Source of the DNA: Novosphingobium sp.
Lineage (GTDB): Bacteria; Pseudomonadota; Alphaproteobacteria; Sphingomonadales; Sphingomonadaceae
Assembly: GCA_013822005.1 (NCBI GenBank)
Contig: PNJT01000009.1
Location: forward strand, 1 to 33,380
Length of the DNA stretch: 33,380 nucleotides
Direction: 5' to 3'
Shown here: positions 9,851 to 19,599 of the stretch, piece after piece
Position numbering within the stretch: the first letter of the stretch is position 1
How the letters are laid out: each line of letters starts with the position of its first letter
Position numbers and translations under genes: made by a program
Notes under the pieces: model-generated
Seen by the model: only the letters and a program-made list of their open reading frames with translations
Told to the model about the DNA's origin: nothing
The model's database searches: none

Positions 9851-10066
9851 CGAAACTGCCTCTCCCAATCTTGCGGCCAACTTAGGGGGGCAGGCATGCG
9901 TAAGACAAATGTGCAATTCGCAGTGATCGGTACAAAAAACTTACGCGTCACGGCTGCTCGCGGCGGCAATAAATTTGACCCATCGGGCCAAAGATTTCAG
10001 TTGTGAAGCGCCCTCCCCGGCGGGCAAATTTGCCGCAACTTGGGGGTCATTCCGGGCGGAGTTTGC

Positions 10067-11020
10067 ATGAAAATCGGATTTATCGGTCTGGGTAACGTCG
10101 GCGGCAAGCTGGCCGGCAGCCTGGTACGCAACGGTCACGACGTATGGGTGCGCGATCTCGATGCGGCGCTGGTAGATGAATTCGTCGCGCGCGGTGCCAC
10201 TGCCGCCGCCAGCCCGCGCGAGCTTGGCGAAAGCTGCGACGTGATCGTCACCTGCCTGCCCTCGCCCGCCGCCAGCGCCGCTGTGGCCGAGGGTGAGGAC
10301 GGGTTCCTCGCCGCACTGCGTCCGGGCCAGGTCTGGATGGAAATGAGCACCACCGATTACGAGGAAGTGATCCGGCTGGGCGCCTTGGTTGAGGCCAAGG
10401 GCGCGCTGTTCATGGAATGCCCGGTTTCGGGCGGGTGCCACCGCGCCGATACCGGCAATATCTCGATCTTCGCCGGCGGCCCGCGCGAGGGCTTCGACAA
10501 GGTCCTGCCGCTGCTGAAATCGATGGGCCGCCGCATCCTCCACACCGGCGATCTGGGCACCGCGTCCAAGCTCAAGGTGATGACCAATTACCTGTGCACG
10601 GTGCACCTGGTGGCGCTGGCCGAAGCGCTGACCACCTGCAAGGCCGCCGGGCTTGACATGAACACCACCTACGAAGCGATCCGCATCTCCTCGGGCAACT
10701 CGTTCGTGCACGAAACCGAAAGCCAGGTGATCCTCAACGGCAGCCGCGATATCAACTTCACCATGGACCTGGTCAGCAAGGACATCGGCCTGTTCGACGA
10801 TATCGCGCAAGAGGCCGGCGTGCCGGTCGAACTGTCGCCGCTGATCGTCCGCCTGTTCAAGGAAGCCCGCGCGCGGTACGGCGACCGCGAGTTCTCGCCC
10901 AACATCATCCGCCGCTACGAAGAGCCGCTGGGCCTCAAAGTGCTGGGCACGGGCTTCCCCGCTGATATGGTCGATGATGAACCCGAAGAGCCCGGCTACG
11001 AAGTGGTGCCCAAACGTTGA
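10067..11020 (+). CDS. NAD-binding 3-hydroxyisobutyrate dehydrogenase/tartronate semialdehyde reductase-like protein
   Basis: MKIGFIGLGNVGGKLAGSLVRNGHDVWVRD N-terminus and ECPVSGGCHRADTGNISIFAGG motif; start placed at the internal ATG at 10067. Confidence 0.87.
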   Translation: MKIGFIGLGNVGGKLAGSLVRNGHDVWVRDLDAALVDEFVARGATAAASPRELGESCDVIVTCLPSPAASAAVAEGEDGFLAALRPGQVWMEMSTTDYEEVIRLGALVEAKGALFMECPVSGGCHRADTGNISIFAGGPREGFDKVLPLLKSMGRRILHTGDLGTASKLKVMTNYLCTVHLVALAEALTTCKAAGLDMNTTYEAIRISSGNSFVHETESQVILNGSRDINFTMDLVSKDIGLFDDIAQEAGVPVELSPLIVRLFKEARARYGDREFSPNIIRRYEEPLGLKVLGTGFPADMVDDEPEEPGYEVVPKR

Positions 11021-12510
11021 AAAGCCTGGCCGACTGGCAAGCGCTGGCGGCCGGGCTGCGCCCCGAAACCGGCCTGGTGATCGATGGCAAATGCGTTCCG
11101 GCCGATGATGGCCGCACCCTGCCCATAATCAACCCGGCCAACGGCACGGTTGTCGCCGAAGCGGCCTGCGGCGGTGAACGCGAAATTGATCTCGCGGTCG
11201 CGTCCGCCAGAGCAGCCTGGGACGATGGCCGCTGGCGGCACATGGTTCCGCGCGAGCGGATGGCGATCATGCGCCGCTGGGCTGACCTGGTCGAAGCCCA
11301 GGCCGAAGAACTTGCGCTGCTCGAAACGCTCTCCATGGGCAAGCCGATCACCGACGCGCTGACCATCGACTTGCCCGAAGTGGTTGTGACGATCCGCTAT
11401 TTCGGGGAGGCGATCGACAAGGTTTCCGGCCTCACCACCACCAGTGCGCACGACGCTGTGCATATGGTGACGCACGAGCCGCTGGGCGTGGTCGGCGCGA
11501 TCAGCCCGTGGAACTATCCGCTGCTGATGGCGACCTGGAAAGTCGCCCCGGCGCTGGCCGCGGGTAACTGTGTGGTGCTGAAACCTTCGGAGCTCGCCCC
11601 GCTCAGTGCAATCCGGCTGGCCCAGCTGTTCCTCGAAGCCGGCGGCCCGGCGGGTGTGTTCAACGTGGTGAACGGCACCGGGCTTGAGGCTGGCAAGGCG
11701 CTGGCGCTGCATCCGGACCTGGCCAAGATCACCTTCACCGGCTCGACCGCGGTCGGCAAGCAACTGATGGGCTATGCCGGGCAGAGCAACATGAAGCGGG
11801 TCTCGCTGGAAACCGGCGGCAAGAGCCCGCAGATCTTCATGCCCGACCTGCCCGATCTGGACCGCGCGGTCGAATATGCCGTGCGCGGGATTTTCGATAA
11901 CGGCGGGCAGGTCTGCAACGCCGGTTCGCGGCTGCTGGTGCATGAAGCGATCGCGGAAGAGTTCACCGCGCGCTTCATCGCCAAGGCTGCCGAACTCTAT
12001 GCCCCCGGCGACCCGCTTGATCCGGCGACTACGCTGGGGCCGCTGGTCTCGAAAGCGCATCAGGCCAAGGTACTGCAATGGATTGAGCGCGGCACCGCGG
12101 GAGGGGCGGTGCTGGCCTGTGGCGGCAGCCCAGATCCCGCGCGCCCTCAGGGTGCCTATGTCCTGCCAACGCTGTTCCGTCGGGTCGCTCCGGCGATGGC
12201 GATCGGGCGCGAAGAGATCTTCGGCCCGGTCGCCTGCTTGCTGACGTTCAAGAGCGAAGCCGAAGCAGTGCGCCTCGCCAACGACAGCATCTATGGCCTC
12301 GCCGCCAGTGTATGGACCAGCGATCTGACCACCGCCCACCGGATGATCAAGGCGCTGGAAGCCGGCGTGGTCTGGGTCAACTGCTTCGGCGATGGCGACA
12401 TGACCCAGCCCTTCGGCGGCTTCAAACAATCAGGCAACAGCCGCGACAAGTCGCTGGAAAGCTTGACGGGGTATATGCAATCGAAGTCGAGCTGGATTAG
12501 CCTGGGGTAG
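11017..12510 (+). CDS. NAD(P)-dependent aldehyde dehydrogenase (betaine/gamma-aminobutyraldehyde dehydrogenase-like)
   Basis: 497 aa; SPWNYPLLMATWKVAPALAAGN, FTGSTAVGKQLMG, LETGGKSPQI, GQVCNAGSR catalytic Cys region. TTG start overlaps the preceding stop (TTGA). Confidence 0.92.
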   Translation: MKSLADWQALAAGLRPETGLVIDGKCVPADDGRTLPIINPANGTVVAEAACGGEREIDLAVASARAAWDDGRWRHMVPRERMAIMRRWADLVEAQAEELALLETLSMGKPITDALTIDLPEVVVTIRYFGEAIDKVSGLTTTSAHDAVHMVTHEPLGVVGAISPWNYPLLMATWKVAPALAAGNCVVLKPSELAPLSAIRLAQLFLEAGGPAGVFNVVNGTGLEAGKALALHPDLAKITFTGSTAVGKQLMGYAGQSNMKRVSLETGGKSPQIFMPDLPDLDRAVEYAVRGIFDNGGQVCNAGSRLLVHEAIAEEFTARFIAKAAELYAPGDPLDPATTLGPLVSKAHQAKVLQWIERGTAGGAVLACGGSPDPARPQGAYVLPTLFRRVAPAMAIGREEIFGPVACLLTFKSEAEAVRLANDSIYGLAASVWTSDLTTAHRMIKALEAGVVWVNCFGDGDMTQPFGGFKQSGNSRDKSLESLTGYMQSKSSWISLG

Positions 12511-12513
12511 GCT

Positions 12514-12530
12514 GCGGGCCAAATGCCCGC
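12514..12530. terminator. Candidate hairpin downstream of aldehyde dehydrogenase
   Basis: gcgggc-caaat-gcccgc immediately after the stop at 12510; no strong T-tract. Confidence 0.4.
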
Positions 12531-12601
12531 GTTTCGAAGCGACTGCTGTCGTGCGGAGGGCTTGATGTATGCTTCGGCTGGAATCTTGGGGGAAGCGGAC
12601 T

Positions 12602-12952
12602 CTAAGGACGGACTGGAAACGAACGGGTCGCGCTGCGATCTTTCGGATCGAAGCAGTAGATGCTGCCGCCATCCGTCCAGCCCATTTTTGAATTGAGCTG
12701 CACGCAGACTTCGTTCGGGAAGCGGATCACCCGAGGATAGAACGGATTCATCAGGTTGCGCACGCCTTCGTCATTCGTCGCGCCTTCTCTCAGGTAGGCA
12801 AGTCGAACGAAGGGTTCGTCTTCGTCCCGAATACGCGTCTTCCAACGTTCTTCGACAAGCTCAATTGCAAGGAACCCAGAGAGGCCGACGAGGGCAAGAA
12901 AGGCCACCAGGACAATTGCGCGACGGGCGTTCATCCAGACATTCTGGGCCAT
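12602..12952 (-). CDS. Small hypothetical protein with one N-terminal transmembrane segment
   Basis: 116 aa; hydrophobic stretch AIVLVAFLALVGLSGFLAIELV followed by a soluble domain with two Cys. No family recognised. Confidence 0.55.
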   Translation of the reverse strand: MAQNVWMNARRAIVLVAFLALVGLSGFLAIELVEERWKTRIRDEDEPFVRLAYLREGATNDEGVRNLMNPFYPRVIRFPNEVCVQLNSKMGWTDGGSIYCFDPKDRSATRSFPVRP

Positions 12953-13054
12953 GCTTCCGGTGTCCGCAATGCTGTCGTGTCCGGACAGTCGATTTTACAT
13001 CTGGAAGGTCAGAAAACCGCCATCATCGGCTAGCCCGGAATTCCCCACCTCATC

Positions 13055-13975
13055 TTAACCCATCGCCGCCGCATGCCCCGCCACCCAGTCGATGAAAGTC
13101 CGCACCCGGACATTGTCCTTCAGGTCCTTGCGGCAGACCAGCCCCCATCCGCCCGGGCAGACTTCGCGGTGTTCCACAGGGGTCACCAGACGTCCGTCGG
13201 CAAGTTCCTTGTCCACGAACGGCCCGTTGATCAGCGCAACACCCTGCCCGGCGACCGCCATTTCGATCGCCACCGCGCAGGTATCGACCAGGATGTAGGG
13301 GACGTGCGGATCGTAGGCGACCCCGGCTGAGCGGAACCAGCCTTCCCAGTTCTGCTGTTCGGTATAGATCGCCACCAGGGGCAGATCCATCAGCCCCCTG
13401 GCATCGACGGCCCCGCCATGCTCCTGCTGGAACGAGGGGCTGCAGACCGGGAACAGCGCGTAGTCGAACAACGGTACCCAGTGGAACTTCGCCGGATCGG
13501 GCGGGGTCTCACAATAGACCAGGCCGACATCGGCGTGCTTGTCGTCGAATTCCCAATCGGTCCCGCTGGTCGATAGGGTCAGCTTGACTTCGGGATGTTC
13601 GGCCAGGAACTGCGGTACGCGCTTGGCCAGCCAGCGGATCGAGGCGGTGATATAGGTCTGAACCCTGAGCGGCTTGTCGAGCGCATTGCGCTGCGCCGCT
13701 TCCACCCCTTCGAGCAGCGATTCAAACGCGCTGCGCACGTAAGGATAGAGCACCCGCCCTTCCTCGGTCGAAACGATGTGGCGGCCTTGTTGCACGAACA
13801 GCGGCACGCCCAGCGCTTCTTCGATCAGCTGGACCTGATGGCTGACCGCCGGGTGGGTCAGGCACAGTTCCTCGGCGGCATCGCGGATCGACTGGTGGCG
13901 CGTCGCCGCCTCGAACCCGCGCAGTGCTTTGAGCGGAGGAAGCCTCCGCAGATCGATCTTGCCAGCCATCGCCAT
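13055..13975 (-). CDS. LysR-family transcriptional regulator, GcvA-like
   Basis: 306 aa; LPPLKALRGFEAATRHQSIRDAAEELCLTHPAVSHQVQLIEEALGVPLF, a GcvA-subgroup HTH. Confidence 0.9.
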   Translation of the reverse strand: MAMAGKIDLRRLPPLKALRGFEAATRHQSIRDAAEELCLTHPAVSHQVQLIEEALGVPLFVQQGRHIVSTEEGRVLYPYVRSAFESLLEGVEAAQRNALDKPLRVQTYITASIRWLAKRVPQFLAEHPEVKLTLSTSGTDWEFDDKHADVGLVYCETPPDPAKFHWVPLFDYALFPVCSPSFQQEHGGAVDARGLMDLPLVAIYTEQQNWEGWFRSAGVAYDPHVPYILVDTCAVAIEMAVAGQGVALINGPFVDKELADGRLVTPVEHREVCPGGWGLVCRKDLKDNVRVRTFIDWVAGHAAAMG

Positions 13976-14025
13976 CCCACAGTCGAGTCGTTGCGCTCTT
14001 TCGCGCCGACTAGCACACTGGGCCT

Positions 14026-14045
14026 GACCGGTAAATTTTTCTTAT
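14026..14045. promoter_or_regulatory. Candidate shared operator motif upstream of the GcvA-like lysR
   Basis: gaccggtaaatttttcttat; related to 9925-9944 (gatcggtacaaaaaacttac) and 24598-24617 (gaccggtaaaatgccttttc). Confidence 0.4.
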
Positions 14046-14058
14046 CTGTAGATTTCGC

Positions 14059-15678
14059 TCAAGTGGCATCTTCCCTCAGCATTTGCGCGGCTTTCTCACC
14101 CACCATCACGGTCGGCGCATTGGTGTTGCCCGAGGTGACTGTGGGGAAAATCGAGCTGTCGGCCACGCGCAGAGCCTCCAGCCCGTGGACCCTGAGGCGA
14201 TGATCGACCACCGCCCGCGCCGGGTCCGGCCCCATCATGCAGGTGCTGCTGGGGTGATAGACCGTATCGGCGCGCTGGCGGAAATCCTCGATCCAGTCGT
14301 CTTCGCTGCTGACTTCGGGCCCCGGCACCAGACGGCCGGTGATGATATCGACCAGCGGCGCGGCCACAGCGATCCGGTTCAGCATTTCGATCCCTTGCCG
14401 GGCCTCGGCAATGTCGTGCTCGGTATCGAGGTAGTTGGGCTGGATCTGCGGCTGAACCGCCGCGTCCTTGCTTCGAATTTTCAGCCAGCCCCGGCTGGTC
14501 GGGCGGCAAGCGTTGAACGAGAGCAGGAAGGCCGAAAACGGATCGGGATTGGCCAGTCGCCGCTCGCTCAGCGGGGTCTTGGTATAGCTGACCGGCGAGA
14601 AATAGAGCTGCAGGTTGACCCGCTCCGCACCCGGCGTCCCGCGCACGAAGCCGCCCGCCTGGTTGACGCTCATCGACAACGGACCGCCGCGGTTCCAGGC
14701 ATAGTTGAGTGCGGCCCTGGCTTTGCCCAGCAGGGGCCCCAGCTCGTCATTGAGGGTCGGTTCGCTGCTCCCGTAGAAGTAACTGACCGCCAGGTGGTCC
14801 TGCATGTTCGCACCGACCCCGGGCAGCTGGTGCAGCGGATCAATCCCCAGCCCAGTCAAATGCGCGCCGTCACCTACGCCGGACAGCTGCAACAGCTGCG
14901 GCGAGGCAATCGATCCGCCGCACAGCACCACTTCGGCGCGGGCCTTGGCGGTCTTGGTCCGGCCGTGCTGGCGATACTCGATTCCGACCGCTCGTTTGCC
15001 CTCAAACAGCACCCGGGTCGCCTGCGCATGGGTCTGAAGATCAATCCCGCCGCGCCGGATCGCCGGGCGCAGGTATTCGTTCGCGGTCGAGGCGCGGCGG
15101 CCGTCACGCGTGGTGATCTGGAAGATGCCCAGCCCTTCACCCTTGCTGCCGTTGAAATCGGGGCTGACTGGCAGGCCCAGCGCCTGCCCTGCCGCAATGA
15201 AGCGGTGGCACAGCGGATGGACCTTGCCGGAAATGTCGGTGACGTGCTGCGGCCCGCCCTGCCCGCGCCAGCCCGGCTCGACGATGTCGCTATCTTCAGC
15301 CCGGATAAACATCGGCAGGACATCGTCCCAGCCCCAGCCGGGATTGCCCGCATCGCGCCAGTCGTCGAAATCGTGGGCAAAGCCGCGCACGTGAACCATC
15401 GCATTGATCGATCCCGATCCGCCCACCACCTTGCCGCGCGGCCAGTAGCTGCTGCGCCCGCCCAGCCCCGGGACCGGATCGGTATCGTACATCCAGTTGA
15501 CGGAGGAATCGAAGAAAGTCCGGCCATAGCCGATCGGCAACTGGATCATCAGCCGCATGTCGCTGCCGCCGGCTTCCAGCAGCAGCACACGCGTGCCGGG
15601 CCGCTCGGCCAGGCGGCTTGCCACCACGCAGCCCGCGGTGCCCGCGCCGACCACGATATAGTCGTACTCGCCGCTCAT
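14059..15678 (-). CDS. GMC-family FAD oxidoreductase (choline dehydrogenase-like)
   Basis: 539 aa; DYIVVGAGTAGCVVASRLAE, GKVVGGSGSINAMVHVRG, C-terminal HPSSTCMMG and GNTNAPTVMVGEKAA. Confidence 0.92.
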   Translation of the reverse strand: MSGEYDYIVVGAGTAGCVVASRLAERPGTRVLLLEAGGSDMRLMIQLPIGYGRTFFDSSVNWMYDTDPVPGLGGRSSYWPRGKVVGGSGSINAMVHVRGFAHDFDDWRDAGNPGWGWDDVLPMFIRAEDSDIVEPGWRGQGGPQHVTDISGKVHPLCHRFIAAGQALGLPVSPDFNGSKGEGLGIFQITTRDGRRASTANEYLRPAIRRGGIDLQTHAQATRVLFEGKRAVGIEYRQHGRTKTAKARAEVVLCGGSIASPQLLQLSGVGDGAHLTGLGIDPLHQLPGVGANMQDHLAVSYFYGSSEPTLNDELGPLLGKARAALNYAWNRGGPLSMSVNQAGGFVRGTPGAERVNLQLYFSPVSYTKTPLSERRLANPDPFSAFLLSFNACRPTSRGWLKIRSKDAAVQPQIQPNYLDTEHDIAEARQGIEMLNRIAVAAPLVDIITGRLVPGPEVSSEDDWIEDFRQRADTVYHPSSTCMMGPDPARAVVDHRLRVHGLEALRVADSSIFPTVTSGNTNAPTVMVGEKAAQMLREDAT

Positions 15679-16865
15679 TGGCTGACGGGGTGCTGGGTCA
15701 TGTCGAGGTGGAGCATCTGGCCGGAGTAGGGATGCGCGCGGGCCACCTCTTCGTTAAGCTCCACCCCCAGCCCAGGCGCGGTTGGCGGGATCACGTGACC
15801 TTGCTCAAACCGCATCGGGGTCTTGAGGATCTGGCTGTGGAAGCCGCCCCAGTCCTCGATGCTTTCCAGGATCAGGAAGTTGGGCGAACAAGTCGCGAGC
15901 TGCACGTTGGCCGCGCCCACTACCGGCCCGCAATAGAGGTGCGGCGCGATCTGGACGTGGCGCACTTCGGCCATGCCGGCGATCTTCTTGGCCTCCAGCA
16001 GCCCGCCGACCCGGCCCAGATTCATCTGCAGGATCGCCGCCGCGCCGCAATCGAGCAGGCGGGCGAAATCGTACTTGGTGGCAAGCCGTTCACCGGTCGC
16101 GATCGGGATCGAAGTGGCGCGGGCGACTTTGGCCATTTCCTCGGGCGCGTCGGGCGGCACGGGTTCTTCCAGCCACAACGGATCGTAAGGCTCGAGCCGC
16201 TTGGCGAGGCGGATTGCGCCGGCCGCGGTCATCTGGCCGTGGGTGCCGAACAGCAGGTCGGCCTTGTTGCCCACCGCCTCGCGCAGCTTCTTGCAGAACC
16301 GTTCGGACAGGTCGAGCGCCTCAAGGCTGAGCTGCCGCCCGTCGAAAGCCGAATAAGGCCCGACCGGATCGAACTTGAGCGCGGTGAAGCCCATGTCGAG
16401 GTAGAGCTGTGCGCGTTCGGCCGCGAGATCGGGATCGTGATAGACGTCGCTTCTGTCGCCCGGACGCGGATAGATGTAGGTGTAGCTGCGCAGCTTTTCG
16501 TGCACCTGCCCGCCCAGCAGCTTGTAAACCGGCTGCCCCGCTTCCTTGCCGACGATGTCCCAGCAGGCCATCTCCAGCGCGGAAAGCACGCCCATCACCG
16601 TCAGATCGGGATGCTGGGTGAACCCGGCCGAATAGACCCGGCGCCACATGGCCTCGATATCGTGCGGATCGCAGCCTTCGAGATAGCGTGCGAACATATC
16701 CTCGCACAGCTGGGCCACCAGATGCGGGGAAAACGGCACGCAATAGGCCTCGCCAAGCCCCGTCGAGCCATTGTCGGTGGTGAGCTTGACGAACACGAAA
16801 TAGCGCCCGCCGAAATGCGGCGGGGGATTGCCAACCACGAAGGTTTCGATTGCCGTCAGCTTCAT
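15675..16865 (-). CDS. Mandelate racemase/muconate lactonizing enzyme-family (enolase superfamily) protein
   Basis: MKLTAIETFVVGNPPPHFGGRYFVFVKLTTDNG; PLWLEEPVPP, IATGERL, QIAPHLYCG, FLILESI. ORF extends to 16874; ATG at 16865 gives a 4-nt overlap with the upstream gene. Confidence 0.9.
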   Translation of the reverse strand: MKLTAIETFVVGNPPPHFGGRYFVFVKLTTDNGSTGLGEAYCVPFSPHLVAQLCEDMFARYLEGCDPHDIEAMWRRVYSAGFTQHPDLTVMGVLSALEMACWDIVGKEAGQPVYKLLGGQVHEKLRSYTYIYPRPGDRSDVYHDPDLAAERAQLYLDMGFTALKFDPVGPYSAFDGRQLSLEALDLSERFCKKLREAVGNKADLLFGTHGQMTAAGAIRLAKRLEPYDPLWLEEPVPPDAPEEMAKVARATSIPIATGERLATKYDFARLLDCGAAAILQMNLGRVGGLLEAKKIAGMAEVRHVQIAPHLYCGPVVGAANVQLATCSPNFLILESIEDWGGFHSQILKTPMRFEQGHVIPPTAPGLGVELNEEVARAHPYSGQMLHLDMTQHPVSQ

Positions 16866-18292
16866 GGCACCCATCCGTTGATGACTTTGAGCTCAAGGAA
16901 GTCGTGGAGCCCCCAGACCCCCCACTCGCGTCCGTTGCCCGATTGCTTGAAACCGCCGAAGGGCGAGCAATAGTCCTGCCCTGCCCCATTGAGATGAACG
17001 CTGCCGGCGCGGATCTGCCGGGCGACGCGTTTGGCGCGGGTCAAGTCCTGGCTCTGGACATAGGCGGCCAGGCCATAGGGCGTGTCGTTGGCGATCCGCA
17101 CCGCTTCGGCTTCGTCGGCGAAGGGGATCATCGCCAGCACCGGGCCGAAGATCTCCTCGCGGGCAATGGTCATCTGGTTGGTGACCTGCGCGAAGATCGT
17201 CGGGCGAACGTAGTAGCCACGGTTGAACCCGTCGGCTCGCCCGGGGCCGCCGCAGACCAGCTGAGCCCCTTCGTCGATCCCGGCCTGGATCAGGCGCTGA
17301 ATCCTGTCGAACTGCGCCTTGCTGACGACTGGCCCCAGATGCGGCCCCGGCTGCGCGGGATCGCCCAAGTGGACCGTCGCAGCAGCAGTGCGGGCAAATT
17401 CGACCGCGCGGTCATAGGCGCTGGCCTCAACCAGCATCCGGGTCGGCGCGTTGCACGATTGGCCGGTGTTGTTGAAACAGTGCCGAACCCCGCGCGTCAC
17501 TGCGGCTTCCAGCCCGGCATCGTCGAACACCAGGTTGGGCGATTTCCCGCCCAGTTCAAGCGCGACCCGCTTGACCGTTTCGGCCGCCGCCTTGCTCACC
17601 ACGATCCCGGCCGCGGTGGATCCGGTGAATGAGATCATGTCGACTTCGGGATGTGTGGTCAGCGTCGGGCCAACCGAAGCGCCGGTGCCGTGAACCAGGT
17701 TGAACACCCCCGCCGGAAAGCCCGCTTCAACGACGAATTCGGTGAACAGCTGCGCGGAAAGCGGGGCCACCTCGCTGGGCTTCACCACCATGGTGCAGCC
17801 CGCAACCAGCGCCGGTGCGATCTTGGCCGCAAGCTGGTTCATCGGCCAGTTCCACGGCGTGATCAGCACGCAGACCCCCACCGCTTCGTGCACCAGCAGC
17901 GCGCCCGAACCGATCGGGCGTTCCCATTCGAACTCCCGCGCCGCGCGGACGGTTTCCTTGAGGTGCCCCGGCCCGCATTCCGCCTGCGAACCATGCGACA
18001 GGTCATGCGGTGCGCCCATCTCGGTAGTGATCGCATGGACCATTTCGTCATAGCGGCGATCAAACACCGCGATCAGCTTTTCGACCAGCGCGAGGCGCGC
18101 ATCGAGCGGGGTCGTGCTCCAGGCATCGAAAGCGGCACGGGCGGCCAGCACCGCCGCTTCGGCCTCTTGCGCGCCGCACAGCGCAACCCGCGCGCAGACC
18201 TCCTCGGTGGCGGGATTGATCGCCTCGTGCAGGCCATTGTTGCCGGGCAGCACCCACTGCCCGGCAATATAGGATCGCAGCGCGTCAGACAT
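16862..18292 (-). CDS. Aldehyde dehydrogenase family protein
   Basis: Start placed at internal ATG 18292 (MSDALRSYIAGQWVLPGNN); ITPWNWPMNQLAAKIAPALVAG, FTGSTAAGIVV, LELGGKSPNLV, GQSCNAPTR. Confidence 0.9.
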   Translation of the reverse strand: MSDALRSYIAGQWVLPGNNGLHEAINPATEEVCARVALCGAQEAEAAVLAARAAFDAWSTTPLDARLALVEKLIAVFDRRYDEMVHAITTEMGAPHDLSHGSQAECGPGHLKETVRAAREFEWERPIGSGALLVHEAVGVCVLITPWNWPMNQLAAKIAPALVAGCTMVVKPSEVAPLSAQLFTEFVVEAGFPAGVFNLVHGTGASVGPTLTTHPEVDMISFTGSTAAGIVVSKAAAETVKRVALELGGKSPNLVFDDAGLEAAVTRGVRHCFNNTGQSCNAPTRMLVEASAYDRAVEFARTAAATVHLGDPAQPGPHLGPVVSKAQFDRIQRLIQAGIDEGAQLVCGGPGRADGFNRGYYVRPTIFAQVTNQMTIAREEIFGPVLAMIPFADEAEAVRIANDTPYGLAAYVQSQDLTRAKRVARQIRAGSVHLNGAGQDYCSPFGGFKQSGNGREWGVWGLHDFLELKVINGWVP

Positions 18293-19589
18293 AACCAACC
18301 GCACGCTTCTGATCTTCTTCGATGGTCTTGCCGGCTGCCCAATAGTGGTAGGCCGCCCAGAACCCGGTCGGAGCAAGGATCAGCAGCGCGATCCGCAGCG
18401 AAGCACCATCGGCGCCGCCCGGTCCGGCAAAACTGTCGCTCAGAAACCCGATAAAGGGCGGGATCACCACCAGGTTCAGGACATTCGCGAACAGCAACGT
18501 GATCGCAATGAACATCGCCCGCATTTTCGGCGGCGCCAGGTTCTGGATCAGCGCGAAGGCCGGGCCGATGTAGAAATAGATCGCCGGGATGAAGATCCAC
18601 ATCATCAGCGTCGCCAGCGACAGCGAGTCGGTATAATAGGCGATGAACGACGGGATCGTCGCCAGCGCCGTGACTGCCGCCAGCAATTCGGTAACCCGCT
18701 TGGGACTTGCAAAGTTTGGTTTGGTAAGCACCCAGGCTGTCAGCAGCGAAGCCCCGATGCCCATCCACAGGTGGATAGGTCCGGTGATCGCCCCGGATAC
18801 AGCCTCATTCAGCTGAAAATTGCGCTGCAGGAATGGCGAGGTGAACCACATCAGCCCCCAGCCCCAAAAGGCCGAGAGGCCGCCGCCCATCATGACGTGC
18901 AAGGCGGCCTTCTGGGTCCGCAGGAAACGCAGCGTTTCCATCAGCGTCGGCGTTTCGTCACTCGAAACCGCGTCAAGCCGGCCGCGCTCAGGCTCCTTGA
19001 CAGTCAGCATGATGACAATTGCCAACACAACGCCCGGCACGCCGAGCACGATGAAGGCCATGTGCCAGCCATAGGCATGGCTGATTGCACCGGCCATGTC
19101 GGCCCCCAGCCAGGCACCGATCGGTGCGCCCAGCGCAAAGATGGTCATCGCCATGGGGCGGCGCGCGGCCGGGAAATAGTCGGCCACGATCGAATTGCAC
19201 GGCGGGGTTCCGCCGGCCTCGCCAATGCCCACGCCGATCCGCGCGAGCAGCAACTGCCAGAAGGTCTTTGACAGCCCGCACAGCGCGGTCGCCACCGACC
19301 ATACGGTGATCGAAAACGCGAGCAGGTTGCGGCGGTTCTTCCGGTCCGCCAGCCAGGACAAGGGAATGCCCATGGTGACATAGAACAACCCGAGCGAGAA
19401 CCCCCCAACCAGCCCGATCCCGAAATCGGTCAGCTGCAGCTCGGCCTTGATCTGGTCCTGGACCTGCGAGAACACGTACCGGTCGGCGATGCTGATCGTA
19501 TAGACCAGCATCATGATGAACAGGACGTACCAACGTTCGTAGACCGACGACTTGTCATCGGCGGTTAGCGGTGTAGCTGCCTGCATCAT
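18285..19589 (-). CDS. MFS transporter, spinster-like
   Basis: 434 aa with about 12 hydrophobic segments; SIADRYVFSQVQDQIKAEL, LSWLADRKNRRNLL, RIGVGIGEAGGTPPCNSIVADYFP. Confidence 0.88.
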   Translation of the reverse strand: MMQAATPLTADDKSSVYERWYVLFIMMLVYTISIADRYVFSQVQDQIKAELQLTDFGIGLVGGFSLGLFYVTMGIPLSWLADRKNRRNLLAFSITVWSVATALCGLSKTFWQLLLARIGVGIGEAGGTPPCNSIVADYFPAARRPMAMTIFALGAPIGAWLGADMAGAISHAYGWHMAFIVLGVPGVVLAIVIMLTVKEPERGRLDAVSSDETPTLMETLRFLRTQKAALHVMMGGGLSAFWGWGLMWFTSPFLQRNFQLNEAVSGAITGPIHLWMGIGASLLTAWVLTKPNFASPKRVTELLAAVTALATIPSFIAYYTDSLSLATLMMWIFIPAIYFYIGPAFALIQNLAPPKMRAMFIAITLLFANVLNLVVIPPFIGFLSDSFAGPGGADGASLRIALLILAPTGFWAAYHYWAAGKTIEEDQKRAVGYV

Positions 19590-19599
19590 CCCGTCCCCT

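Noticed and set aside
15675-16865. Assignment of the enolase-superfamily protein as a hydroxyproline betaine 2-epimerase (HpbD), which would fit the Rieske/DMGDH context
   Set aside because: The protein has a dehydratase-type active-site pattern (THG, TGE, APH, LES) and lacks the paired catalytic lysine arrangement expected of the epimerase; the substrate is left open.
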